DNA from: an uncultured Clostridia bacterium
GTDB taxonomy: Bacteria > Bacillota > Clostridia > Christensenellales > Aristaeellaceae
DNA: 13,669 bases
Reading direction: 5' to 3'
NCBI GenBank assembly: GCA_946626395.1
Contig: CAMOUF010000243.1
Span: 1 to 13,669 of the forward strand
In this document: positions 6,901 to 13,669 of the stretch, one piece after another
How positions within the stretch are numbered: the first letter of the stretch is position 1
Layout: every line of letters begins with the position of its first letter
Position numbers and translations under genes: made by a program
The notes under the pieces: generated by a model
Databases searched by the model: none
What the model saw: only the letters and a program-made list of their open reading frames with translations
Told to the model about the DNA's origin: nothing

Positions 6901-9900
6901 GCTGTTCCATATCGGCTGCAATGGGGATACCGGCCGCCTCACCGCCGTGCACTACGACCGCCTGGCCAGCGAAGCCCGGCTGACATCCTTCACGGCCATC
7001 ATCCTGGGACAGGTAAAGCGCAGGCATTGGGCGCGCCTGGGCCGCGCCGTCGTCCGGGCCGGAGGCGGGCCTGCGCTTCTTTCCTGGAGCGGCACCCTGT
7101 TTGAATATCTGATGCCCCAATTGCTTTTGCCCCTGTATCCCGGCACGCTGCTGGGGGAAAGCTGCCTGAACGCCGTTCGGGCCCAGATGAGCGAAGGAAG
7201 CGCCCGTCCCTTCGGCGTCAGCGAAAGCGGGTGCGCCGCCTTTGACCTGGACATGAATTATCAGTACCGCGCCTTTGGATTGCCCATTCTGGCCCAAAGC
7301 CCGGAGGCGGGCAGCAGCGTGACAGCGCCTTACGCCTCCATGCTGGCCCTGCCCTTCTTTCCCTGGGCGGCGGCGGAGAACCTGAAACAGATGCAGCGTC
7401 TGGGCTGGCAGGATGAGCAGGGCCTGTTCGAAGCGGCGGACTATACCCGAAACGGGGCGGAACCCGTAGTCATCAAAAGCCACATGGCCCATCATCAGGG
7501 AATGATCCTCTGTGCCGCCTGCAACGCCCTGATGGACAATGTGCTGGTGCGGGCTTTTATGACTCCGCCCATGGCCCAGGCCCATCGGGATCTGCTCATG
7601 GAGCGCGCCCCCGCCGCCCCGCCCCGGCGGAAAACGGAAATAGATGCTCCAATCCCTTCGCCACTTCCTGAAAAGCTGGCCCGGAGGCCCCAGCCCGGCC
7701 TGCCTTTGGAGGCCCACGCCCTGTCCGGCGGCGGCACCGCCTGGGTGATCAGCGCCAACGGACAAAGCATGCTGCGTCACCGGGGCATCCAAATGACCCG
7801 TTTTTTTCCCCAGGCCGGAAGTCAGACCGGGCCCCAATTCTATGTGCAGGAGGAAACCACGGAGCGCTTCTTTCGCCCGGCGGCGGAGGGGAAACCCCTG
7901 TTTGAAAGCGGCGCGGCTGTGTTTGGCGCGGCTTGGGAAGGGCTGCTGGTCAACCTGCGCTGCTGCGTGGACCCCTTAACAGGCATGGCCGTTGCCTCCC
8001 TGCGGACGGAAAACCCTGGTCCGGAGGACAGAACGCTGCGGGCTGTTTCCTTTCTGGAAGTGGCCCTGAGCCCCCAGGCGGCGGATCGGGCTCATTCTAA
8101 TTTTCAGGATTTGTCTGTACAGGTATTGCCCTGGGGAAGGCATGGGCTGCTGGCCCGCCGTCTGCCCCGAGAGGAAGGAGAGACAGCCCCCTGCATGGGC
8201 CACATAGCCCTGGGGGATGGGATGCTGCTCAGGCGGCAGGGAGACAGAACGAATTTCCTGGGACGAGGGGGCTCCTATGCCGCGCCGGAGCAATTGGCCC
8301 AGACGGTGGAAACGCGAACCGGCGATGTGATCGCCCCCTGCCTGTCTCTGACCGTGAGCTTTTCCGTTCCGGCCCACAGCCATGCCACGGTGTATTTCGT
8401 GACCCTGTTCGCTTTTTCTCCCGAAGCCCTGGAGGAACAGAAGCCTTCCGCCGCCCGGGCCCGGGCCGCCTTTTCGCTGGCTTCGGCCCGGGAAAGCGTG
8501 ATTGGACGGCGGCTTCACATGACGGTTCAGGAAATGGGCATGTATCAGCAGATACTGGGGGCGATGCTGTTTGAGGATCAGCCCCACCGGTTTTTCTATC
8601 CAATGGCGCCCCGGCGGGCTCTGTGGGCCTTTGGTGTGTCCGGTGAGCTGCCGGTGCTGCTGGTGAGGCTTCAAGCGGGGGGCGGCACAGCGCTGATTCG
8701 CCATGCCCTGAAAGCCCATGCCTGGATGCGTATGCAGGGGGTGGAGTTTGATCTCATGTTTCTGTGCCCTCCGGAAGAAGAATACCGCCGTCCCCTCCGG
8801 GAGCAACTGAACCGCTGCCTGGATGAAAGCCCGGAAAAGGAGACCCTTGGCGCGCCGGGCGGCGTGCATATCGGCCAGGGTGGGGACGGGGAGGAAAGCG
8901 CCCTGAAAAGCCTGTGCGCACTGGCGCTGAAAACCAATCAAAGCCTGAAGGAGCAATTGTCTGCCCTGCGGACGCCTCTTCACCAAGGGGAAGCAATCAA
9001 GGCGCTCCTTCCGCGCCCGGATATGCCAGAGGAATGGACGAATTTTTTTGGCTATGGCGGCTGCACCCGGGAAGGGGCTTTCTGGGTCACCGCTGCGCCT
9101 CCCGTGCCCTGGCATCATCTGGTCTGCGGCGCTTCTTTTGGCACGCTGCTGTGTGATTCGGGCATCCTCATGTCCTACACGGAAAACAGCCGCCTGGGCC
9201 GTCTGACCCGCCTGGCCCCGGATGTGTACCGGGGGGAGCCCTCCGAAGAAATCTATCTCCGGGACGGGGAAGGCCGCTTCTGGCCCCTGACCCGGGGCGC
9301 GGCTGCGTATGAACCCGGCCTGGCGGAATACCGGGGCAGCACGGAGGATATCGCCTTCCGAACCGCCGTGTTTTCTCATCCGGAGCAGCCCATGGGCATC
9401 CGGGCGGTGTCCCTGCGCAGTGAACATGAGCAGCGGGCGACGCTCTACTGGCTGGGGCGCTTTGCCATGGGAGAAGATGCCGCGCCCACCCGCTGCCTGG
9501 CAGAAGAAGACATGGTGTTTGCCCGCGGGGGCGATTTGCCCGGCGTGGCCTGGGCCGCGATGAAGGACGGCCAGGGCCGGTCTCTTTGCGCCCCGATCGC
9601 CTTTGGCCTGCGGGGAGAAGCCCTGCCCCCGGCGCTGTTTTCGGATTCTCAGGGACAGGGCAGCGTGGGGCTGCTGACTTTAGAAATCACGCTGCCTGTT
9701 CGGGAGCGGGTTCTTGTTCCCCTGGCCCTGGGGTATGCGCCGGATGAAGCCCTGGCCCGGCGGCAGCGAACTGCTTTCTGGGAGGAAGGCCCGGGGGAGA
9801 CCGCACGCCGGGTGCGCGCCGATTGGTCCAAACGGCTCAGCGCCATGACCCTGTTTTCCAATGAGGAAAAAGTGAATTGGATGATGAATCTTGTTCTTCC

Positions 9901-11266
9901 CTATCAGGTGCGCGCTTCCCGCCTCATGGCCCGGATGGGACCCTATCAGATCGGCGGGGCCATCGGCTTTCGGGATCAATTGCAGGATTGCCTGGCTCTG
10001 CTCCATACGGAGCCCCAGGCTGTTCGGGAGCATCTGCTCCTGTGCGCCGCTCATCAGTTTCAGGAGGGCGACGTGATGCACTGGTGGCATCCGGAAAGGA
10101 TGGGCGTGCGCACCCGGATCAGCGATGATCAGCTGTTTCTGCCCTGGATGACTGCCCAGTATGTGAAAGTAACGGGCGATGAAAGCATCCTGGATGCGCC
10201 TGCACCCTATCTGCTTTCCGCGCCGCTGTCGGAAACGGAGCGCGACCGATACGAAATCCCTGGCCTTTCGCCCTGGACAGAGCCGCTCCTTTCCCATTGC
10301 CTGCGGGCCATTGACGCCATGGCCCTGGGCCCTCACGGCCTGCCGCTGATGGGCGGCGGTGATTGGAACGACGGCATGAACCGGGTGGGCGGGGAAAGCG
10401 TGTGGCTGGCCTTTTTCCTTGCCCTGGTGCTGAAGGAGATTTCTCCCCTGTGCCCGGCGGAAATCCGGGAAAGATATACCCTTCTTCGCAGAAGGCTGCT
10501 GGATGGCGCGGAAAATGCCTGGACGGGACAATGGTATCTGCGGGCCTGGTACGCGGATGGACGGCCCCTGGGCGGGCCGCAAACGAACCCGCCCCGCATC
10601 GATCTGATCAGCCAGTGCTTTTCCGTGCTGGGCGGCGCGCCGAAAAACCATGCCAGACAGGCCCTTTCCCAGGCGGTGGAAAAGCTGTATGACCGGAACC
10701 ACGGCATCGTCAAGCTTTTGTGGCCGCCCTTTACCCCGGAGGAAAACGCGGGCTACATCGGCGGGTATCTGCCGGGGGTCCGGGAAAACGGCGGCCAGTA
10801 TACCCACGCCGTGCCCTGGCTGATCCAAGCCCTGTGCCGGGTGGGGGAATCTGCCCTGGCCTGGGAAATCACCCGGGCCATCCTGCCTGCCCATCACGCT
10901 GACACAAAAGAAAAAGCCGCCCTGTACCGGGCGGAGCCCTATGTACTCTGCGGCGACGTGTACGCCGGAGAAAACCTGGGCCGGGGCGGCTGGAGCTGGT
11001 ACACCGGCAGCGCCGCCTGGCTCTATTGGGTGATCCTGACGGAGCTGTTGGGCTTTGAAAAGCGGGGGGACAAAGCCAGGCTTCGCCCCGCCCCGGACCC
11101 GGAGCGCCAGCCCTTTACTCTTGTTTACCGATTCGGCCGCGCCAATTATCATTTTTCCGCCGCCCCGGACGTGCTGTTTCCCACCCTGGACGGCGTGAAG
11201 CTGGATGACGGCTGGGCCCAGCTCCTGGACGACGGCAAAACCCACGAGGCCAGATTTCCCTTGTAA
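3902..11266 (+). CDS. ndvB: Cyclic beta-1,2-glucan synthase (NdvB/ChvB type; GT84 + glycoamylase-like + GH94)
   Basis: This 2454-residue membrane enzyme polymerises UDP-glucose into beta-1,2-glucan, closes it to a ring and trims chain length by phosphorolysis. The order is as in rhizobial NdvB, which is somewhat longer (about 2800 aa). Residues 1-320 are a soluble N-terminal part with RFLPPLPGRDGEPRLLALAR. Two membrane helices lie at about 324-372. The GT84 transferase has DAD at 532-534, VVQPRM near 562, SHDLIEG (D634, E637) and HRWTRGDWQ (667-675). More helices lie at about 697-830. A glycoamylase-like cyclisation domain (847-1225) has TVDSGNL (D949), FGVSESG (E1108) and SHMAHHQGM. Beta-sandwich regions follow (about 1230-2000), with YGGCTREG and SYTENSRLGRLT. 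The GH94 catalytic barrel has GGGDWNDGMN, with D2154 in the general-acid motif, and WYTGSA near 2367. All key motifs look intact. ATG 3902 is chosen because GGAGG (3891-3895) lies 6 nt upstream; a TTG at 3884 in the same frame is less likely. No exporter gene is adjacent. Confidence 0.93.
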   Translation: MEETRNRKAYRLRAPRGLRKRIREAASALMTMEREEVSPAGKWILEHAGELLNQADALNRETRFLPPLPGRDGEPRLLALARMAAAEEEITAPGLVRCLRESLEGEEITQAELDALPLALRRALLEALVPLLDACVQEKEMVKKAREWAEAFVRGTVQEAPGDRELLARAMLHLDQLEQPGALNRLRDALARRGVQGENILAQAQAEEAARGLEAGRLIASLRRAERLPYDAVNRRLSPVEALLRQDASYPKMDHDSREYYLRRVCRLAEKYHAHESSVAQAALSLARGKQGPEGETGYYLIERTDQIGAALGWKTYAFARRHRTGLFLLPLYCSAALFLGLGVSFGAPWFTWPLIPLCASEAVRAVYFPLLRRIFPARMLPRLHVRSLRESQRTLVVIPCLLTGEKQAMAMARQLAALQAANPDPCLEYMLLADFADSDQAAQPQDDGILLAARLSIEALNGRGAGRFLYLHRARTWDQGAGRFTGRERKRGALEALNRMIAGETCRDTFLYMSLTPAELQGRYAFVITLDADTFLPAGEAHKLVGTMLHPLQRGRVHVVQPRMAVGADTVKTKIQRLLGGGGGADPYHLSMQDLYQDIFGKGSFVGKGIYAPGPWLKALENRLPEGRLLSHDLIEGETAGSALVDDIVLYDGHPASLSGWQARLHRWTRGDWQLLSFLADRRLSLLSRHKIWDNLRRSLIPAAQTALLITGAALSSPALFLLGLPWPLRGMGARLLFLPGKGYTLLDAAVRALWRQFVSHRHLLSWITAAQADGGQPTLSSLLCHIGAGTALLLLSVRPGGFWPGLLPGTIWVSGPLLMGWMNASLRLHRPMTKEQKENVRKLARDTWRFFEMHVSEGTRFLPPDNVQLEPFKGPAMRTSPTNAGMYLLSCCAARELGFISSAQLAARLDETLCTLESLEKWKGHCYNWYDLKDASALPPRFVSTVDSGNLTACLLCCAQICRRHIREFPEEKRNVPARLDALARQADFRALYDERKQLFHIGCNGDTGRLTAVHYDRLASEARLTSFTAIILGQVKRRHWARLGRAVVRAGGGPALLSWSGTLFEYLMPQLLLPLYPGTLLGESCLNAVRAQMSEGSARPFGVSESGCAAFDLDMNYQYRAFGLPILAQSPEAGSSVTAPYASMLALPFFPWAAAENLKQMQRLGWQDEQGLFEAADYTRNGAEPVVIKSHMAHHQGMILCAACNALMDNVLVRAFMTPPMAQAHRDLLMERAPAAPPRRKTEIDAPIPSPLPEKLARRPQPGLPLEAHALSGGGTAWVISANGQSMLRHRGIQMTRFFPQAGSQTGPQFYVQEETTERFFRPAAEGKPLFESGAAVFGAAWEGLLVNLRCCVDPLTGMAVASLRTENPGPEDRTLRAVSFLEVALSPQAADRAHSNFQDLSVQVLPWGRHGLLARRLPREEGETAPCMGHIALGDGMLLRRQGDRTNFLGRGGSYAAPEQLAQTVETRTGDVIAPCLSLTVSFSVPAHSHATVYFVTLFAFSPEALEEQKPSAARARAAFSLASARESVIGRRLHMTVQEMGMYQQILGAMLFEDQPHRFFYPMAPRRALWAFGVSGELPVLLVRLQAGGGTALIRHALKAHAWMRMQGVEFDLMFLCPPEEEYRRPLREQLNRCLDESPEKETLGAPGGVHIGQGGDGEESALKSLCALALKTNQSLKEQLSALRTPLHQGEAIKALLPRPDMPEEWTNFFGYGGCTREGAFWVTAAPPVPWHHLVCGASFGTLLCDSGILMSYTENSRLGRLTRLAPDVYRGEPSEEIYLRDGEGRFWPLTRGAAAYEPGLAEYRGSTEDIAFRTAVFSHPEQPMGIRAVSLRSEHEQRATLYWLGRFAMGEDAAPTRCLAEEDMVFARGGDLPGVAWAAMKDGQGRSLCAPIAFGLRGEALPPALFSDSQGQGSVGLLTLEITLPVRERVLVPLALGYAPDEALARRQRTAFWEEGPGETARRVRADWSKRLSAMTLFSNEEKVNWMMNLVLPYQVRASRLMARMGPYQIGGAIGFRDQLQDCLALLHTEPQAVREHLLLCAAHQFQEGDVMHWWHPERMGVRTRISDDQLFLPWMTAQYVKVTGDESILDAPAPYLLSAPLSETERDRYEIPGLSPWTEPLLSHCLRAIDAMALGPHGLPLMGGGDWNDGMNRVGGESVWLAFFLALVLKEISPLCPAEIRERYTLLRRRLLDGAENAWTGQWYLRAWYADGRPLGGPQTNPPRIDLISQCFSVLGGAPKNHARQALSQAVEKLYDRNHGIVKLLWPPFTPEENAGYIGGYLPGVRENGGQYTHAVPWLIQALCRVGESALAWEITRAILPAHHADTKEKAALYRAEPYVLCGDVYAGENLGRGGWSWYTGSAAWLYWVILTELLGFEKRGDKARLRPAPDPERQPFTLVYRFGRANYHFSAAPDVLFPTLDGVKLDDGWAQLLDDGKTHEARFPL

Positions 11267-11284
11267 GTAGGAAGGCAAAGAAAT

Positions 11285-11319
11285 AGTGCTTGATGCGTTT
11301 CTGCGTCAAGCACTTTTTT
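11285..11319 (+). terminator. Rho-independent terminator of the glucan synthase gene
   Basis: AGTGCTTGA (11285-11293) pairs perfectly with TCAAGCACT (11306-11314) across a 12-nt loop and runs directly into six T residues (11314-11319). It begins 18 nt after the glucan synthase TAA. On the minus strand the stem is followed only by ATTTCTTTG, so it would be a weaker terminator for the convergent surface-protein gene. Confidence 0.88.
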
Positions 11320-11372
11320 AGCGCCCTGGGGCGAGCCCCTTTACCTTTCATGGGCCGCGTCCCAGGGGGAAG

Positions 11373-11402
11373 CCCGGGCTGAGGCATTCACCGCAGCCCG
11401 GG
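11373..11402 (-). terminator. GC-rich hairpin just past the surface-protein stop, possible terminator
   Basis: CAGCCCGGG (11394-11402) and CCCGGGCTG (11373-11381) form a perfect 9-bp stem with a 12-nt loop, about 11 nt beyond the TGA at 11414-11416 on the minus strand. It is followed by CTTCCCCC, not by a U-tract, so intrinsic termination is uncertain. A second looser pair, CCCTGGG (11324-11330) with CCCAGGG (11361-11367), lies beside it. Confidence 0.4.
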
Positions 11403-11413
11403 TGGGGAGAGGA

Positions 11414-11701
11414 TCAGTTGATGGGAACGAAGACGATGCCGTGGTTTTCGGCATACTCGTTGGCATAGCTGCCGCCCTGACCGAAGATCATCACGTAATC
11501 GCCCTCAAAGGCGTTATCCGCAATGGAGGTCACGGTGGCGGGAATGTAAATCTGCCGCAGGTTCGTGTTGTAGGCAAAGGCCAGGCTGCCGATGCTGCGC
11601 ACGCTGGCGGGCACCTGAACCACTTCGGCGGCGAAGCCCATGAAGGCTTCCTCCTCAATGGCGGTCAGGCCGCTGGGCAGGATGAAGGTGGGGGCGTCCA
11701 T
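11414..11701 (-). CDS. Detached C-terminal LRR_5 (BspA-type) module of the surface protein
   Basis: The 95 residues contain two to three BspA-type leucine-rich repeats: ILPSGLTAIEEEAFMG, VQVPASVRSIGSLAFAY and IYIPATVTSIADNAFEG. They end in the cap GGSYANEYAENHGIVFVPIN that commonly closes secreted LRR_5 proteins of Clostridia. The segment directly follows the upstream gene in the same frame, separated by a single TAG (11702-11704), and its ATG abuts that stop. The nearest SD-like GGAGG is 14 nt upstream, farther than normal, and there is no signal peptide, which an extracellular repeat module would need. I therefore read it as the broken-off C-terminus of the upstream protein, made only by read-through or poor re-initiation, or not made at all. 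An independent small protein is possible but less likely. Confidence 0.6.
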   Translation of the reverse strand: MDAPTFILPSGLTAIEEEAFMGFAAEVVQVPASVRSIGSLAFAYNTNLRQIYIPATVTSIADNAFEGDYVMIFGQGGSYANEYAENHGIVFVPIN

Positions 11702-13297
11702 CTAGGCTTCGCGAACCTCCACGTCTCCCCAGGCACCATCGCCATTGTAGCCGAAGGCATACAGATTCACGCTCACGCGATAGGTCTTGCCTACTTCAAA
11801 CAGCTCGTTGGGGAAGGTATAGAAATTCTGCCGTCCAATATTGTTGGAATCGACGTGGGCGACCATTTCGCCTGTTTCAGTGCTTTCCACGTTTACATGA
11901 TACCAGGCAAATTCGGGCAGGTGGTTCAGCAGCCCGGTGACCACCAGGTCGCTGCCCTCGAAGAGCACGGTGGGGATGATCACATCGGGCGCTTCCAGAT
12001 CGCCATAATTAACGATATTCACGGTCAGCGTTTTGAGATTCTTCCAGGCGTTGTCCAGATAATACTGAGCGGTCACGGAGTAAGCGCCGGGCTCCAATTC
12101 CCAGGTGGCGTAGCTGTCCTGCCATTCGGCGCCTTCCACGCCATTGGCCTCGGGATAGTATTTGTTGGAGGAGCCGACCTTGATGCGCAGGCGCAGCTTT
12201 TCAGCGTTGGCGCGTCTCATCAGGAAGTTGATATCCCTGCCGCTGGGCACATCCTGGCTTTCCAGGCTGAAGACGTTGGCAACGCTGTCCGTCACGGTAA
12301 ATTCACCGCTGATGCCATTGCCGTTGTAGCCTTCGCCGTTGACCCACAGGTTCCAGGAATAGGTCTTGCCCACCTCATAGCATTCAGCGTCAATGAGGAA
12401 GGACATATAACCGGGGTTGCCCATCAGGTCTTCCTGCCGGCCATCGATATTATTGCCGTTTTCGTCATCGATGCCCACGCCGAAGGTGTAGGAATCCAGG
12501 GAGTCGCCTTCTTCTTCCTGCCAATAATTGTCTTCCCAGGCGTGGGCCAGACGCACCCGTTCCGCGCCGGGGGCATAGAAGAACAGGGAGAAGTTTTCGC
12601 CGAACATGACGTCCTGACGGTCAGAGCGGAAGATCACGTCCTGGGTGTTTCCGGTGACAGTAAAGTCAATATACTCAAATTCGCTGAACCGCTTGCCGAC
12701 GGTATCGGCATTCACGTTCAGGGTGTATTCGCCGGGCTCCAGCCAGCCGGCGGACAGGGTCACGGAGCTTGCGCCTCTGCGGCTGGTAACGGTATGGCCC
12801 AGGTATTCGTTGGTATCTCGGCGGAAGTAATCAACGTTGAGCCAATAATCTTCTCCGCCTTCATCGAAATGAAGCACCAGCGTTTCGCCCTGCTGGACGG
12901 AATCGTTTTCCAGCCACAGGCCGGTGGGCGGATCCATGATCCCGTTATAAGTGAAGTTCACGCGATGCGCCGCGCTGGTATACCAGACGCCATCGATCAG
13001 GGCCTTGGCGTAGATTTGACGGAATCCATCATCTGCCAGGCTGCTGGTGGCGGTGAAGGAATCGCCCTGATCATAGAAATAGAATTCGCTGTCGCCCGCA
13101 TACACGCGGATTTTAGAAGCGCCGGGAGCGGAAACGGAGACCTGGAATTCACTGTTTCTGACGATTTCGTCCGGAATATCCAGGACGACCTGATCAGAGA
13201 GGACCGATGCGACGATGAAACGGTATTCCGAATAAGTGCCTTCATACCCACCCATTTTTCCCTTGGTACGAGAAGCTTTACCACGCCTGTCTGGCAC
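11702..13297 (-). CDS. Multi-domain Ig-like surface protein, 5'-truncated and ended by an in-frame TAG
   Basis: About 531 residues form roughly five beta-sandwich (bacterial Ig-like) modules of 80-120 residues. Starts are near residues 34, 130, 218, 340 and 435. Recurrent phrases include VSVSAPGASKIRVYAG and FFYAPGAERVRLAH, LEPGEYTLNVNA and LEPGAYSVTAQY, and EVGKTYSWNLWVNGEGYNG and EVGKTYRVSVNLYAFGYNG. Such arrays usually present a domain outside the cell; no enzyme motif is seen. The GTG at 13297 and an ATG at 13255 are the only plausible starts. Neither gives a signal peptide; the ATG has only AAGGG close upstream, and the GTG has no ribosome site. The frame stays open, Lys/Arg-rich and linker-like, up to a TGA at 13355-13357. 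The 5' end with the secretion signal appears to be missing. At the other end a TAG separates it in frame from a matching LRR_5 module. With two lesions it is probably a decaying gene. Confidence 0.7.
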   Translation of the reverse strand: MPDRRGKASRTKGKMGGYEGTYSEYRFIVASVLSDQVVLDIPDEIVRNSEFQVSVSAPGASKIRVYAGDSEFYFYDQGDSFTATSSLADDGFRQIYAKALIDGVWYTSAAHRVNFTYNGIMDPPTGLWLENDSVQQGETLVLHFDEGGEDYWLNVDYFRRDTNEYLGHTVTSRRGASSVTLSAGWLEPGEYTLNVNADTVGKRFSEFEYIDFTVTGNTQDVIFRSDRQDVMFGENFSLFFYAPGAERVRLAHAWEDNYWQEEEGDSLDSYTFGVGIDDENGNNIDGRQEDLMGNPGYMSFLIDAECYEVGKTYSWNLWVNGEGYNGNGISGEFTVTDSVANVFSLESQDVPSGRDINFLMRRANAEKLRLRIKVGSSNKYYPEANGVEGAEWQDSYATWELEPGAYSVTAQYYLDNAWKNLKTLTVNIVNYGDLEAPDVIIPTVLFEGSDLVVTGLLNHLPEFAWYHVNVESTETGEMVAHVDSNNIGRQNFYTFPNELFEVGKTYRVSVNLYAFGYNGDGAWGDVEVREA

Positions 13298-13386
13298 CTT
13301 TGGGTTTTTCCGTTTGCCTTTTTCTTCTTTTGCTGGTTCCTTGAAACAGTAATGTCATAGCCTAAAAATCTCGCTCGGTCTCCCGT

Positions 13387-13669
13387 ATGCGTAGTGTGGA
13401 AACATTCCCCACGCCTGTGCGGCATCGTCTGTTTCCCCGCTATTTCGTCATCCGGGATACGGACGGGGAAATCATTGGGAAAGCCAGCACCGTATGGGCG
13501 CTGATGGACTTACAAACCAGACAGATGGTAGCGCCTGATCCCGTAGCTTTCCTTATGCCGGATAACAGCGACCTGAAAGCGCCACTCCCTCTGCCCAGGC
13601 CCATTGTACCTCTTGCGGATTCCCGGCAAATTGAAAAGACGTATACGCCCGTTTACATAGATCTGGATG
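13387..13669 (+). CDS. Acyl-ACP thioesterase (FatA type), N-terminally shortened and cut by the window edge
   Basis: From ATG 13387 the frame reads RSVETFPTPVRHRLFPRYFV, then IRDTDGEIIGKASTVWALMD, then QTRQMVAPDP, and ends with KTYTPVYIDLD at the window edge. This is the VETWP...R.F.I.D..G..IG.A.S.W.L.D..TRR pattern of bacterial acyl-ACP thioesterases (PF01643), which release free fatty acids from acyl carrier protein in the cytosol. The second hotdog motif with the catalytic Asn/His (DLDVNGHVNN in relatives) lies just beyond base 13669. Relatives have some 70-80 residues before VET. Here the frame meets TAA at 13363-13365, the other two plus frames also have stops at 13350-13360, and no ribosome site precedes ATG 13387. 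The N-terminal part of the first hotdog fold is therefore absent. It may be a pseudogene, a junction product or an assembly error. Confidence 0.72.
   Translation, partial: MRSVETFPTPVRHRLFPRYFVIRDTDGEIIGKASTVWALMDLQTRQMVAPDPVAFLMPDNSDLKAPLPLPRPIVPLADSRQIEKTYTPVYIDLD

Noticed and set aside
3875..11278. Several long minus-strand open frames opposite the glucan synthase (for example 3875-5866 and 9680-11278)
   Set aside because: High GC content keeps stops rare on the opposite strand. These frames are rich in Pro, Gln, Arg and Gly with no family motifs, while the plus strand carries a continuous motif-rich enzyme.
11702..11704. Genome-wide reassignment of TAG to a sense codon
   Set aside because: The permease gene ends with TAG at a normal AEC C-terminus, and other genes use TAA and TGA, so a local lesion or read-through fits better.
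11402..13360. A 652-codon plus-strand open frame covering the surface-protein region
   Set aside because: Its translation is low-complexity (Gly, Ala, Val, His, Ile rich) and has no recognisable domain or ribosome site. The opposite strand encodes clear Ig-like and LRR modules, so it is an antisense shadow.
1..13669. tRNA, rRNA, insertion sequence or riboswitch
   Set aside because: No cloverleaf-like segment, rRNA-like stretch, transposase or known leader motif was seen. The leader of the permease gene is too short for a riboswitch.

Overview
The window looks like chromosomal DNA from a GC-rich, Gram-positive anaerobe of the Clostridia. The evidence is the strong AGGAGG-type ribosome sites, sigma-A promoters of the TTGACA/TATAAT type, a secreted cadherin-like domain protein, a large protein of Ig-like domains ending in a BspA-type leucine-rich repeat, and a bacterial FatA-type acyl-ACP thioesterase. 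The Ig/LRR architecture is familiar from gut and rumen Clostridia (Christensenellales-like). That placement is inference, not proof.

Layout from left to right. (1) 1-637, plus strand: the 3' end of a divergent adenylosuccinate synthetase (PurA-family) gene, cut by the window edge and visibly more AT-rich than the rest. (2) 741-787: a bidirectional terminator shared with the convergent gene. (3) 795-1541, minus: a small secreted protein with a cadherin-like beta-sandwich and an unrecognised C-terminal module. (4) 1714-2256, minus: a YfcE-type metallophosphodiesterase with its own clear promoter. (5) 2329-2609: a spacer between two divergent promoters, filled by two arms of degenerate 7-bp repeats in inverted orientation. 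(6) 2662-3591, plus: an AEC-family permease with an excellent promoter. (7) 3592-3901: a second run of 7-bp repeats, then a perfect 18-bp palindrome. (8) 3902-11266, plus: one giant gene (2454 aa) for a cyclic beta-1,2-glucan synthase. It joins a membrane GT84 glycosyltransferase, a glycoamylase-like cyclisation domain and a GH94 phosphorylase domain, and takes up more than half of the window. (9) 11285-11402: a terminator and a GC-rich hairpin. (10) 11414-13297, minus: a multi-domain Ig-like surface protein whose LRR_5 C-terminus is split off by an in-frame TAG and which has no signal peptide. (11) 13387-13669, plus: an acyl-ACP thioesterase that lacks its N-terminal part and runs off the window.

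The genes do not form one pathway. The beta-glucan synthase stands alone as a self-contained polymerase, cyclase and trimming enzyme for a cell-envelope or secreted glucan. The two extracellular proteins also point to the cell surface, but each unit has its own signals. The points most worth a second look are the heptamer-phased inverted repeats around the permease gene, the in-frame amber codon, and the head-to-head meeting of two 5'-truncated genes near 13300-13390, which suggests a rearrangement or an assembly join.
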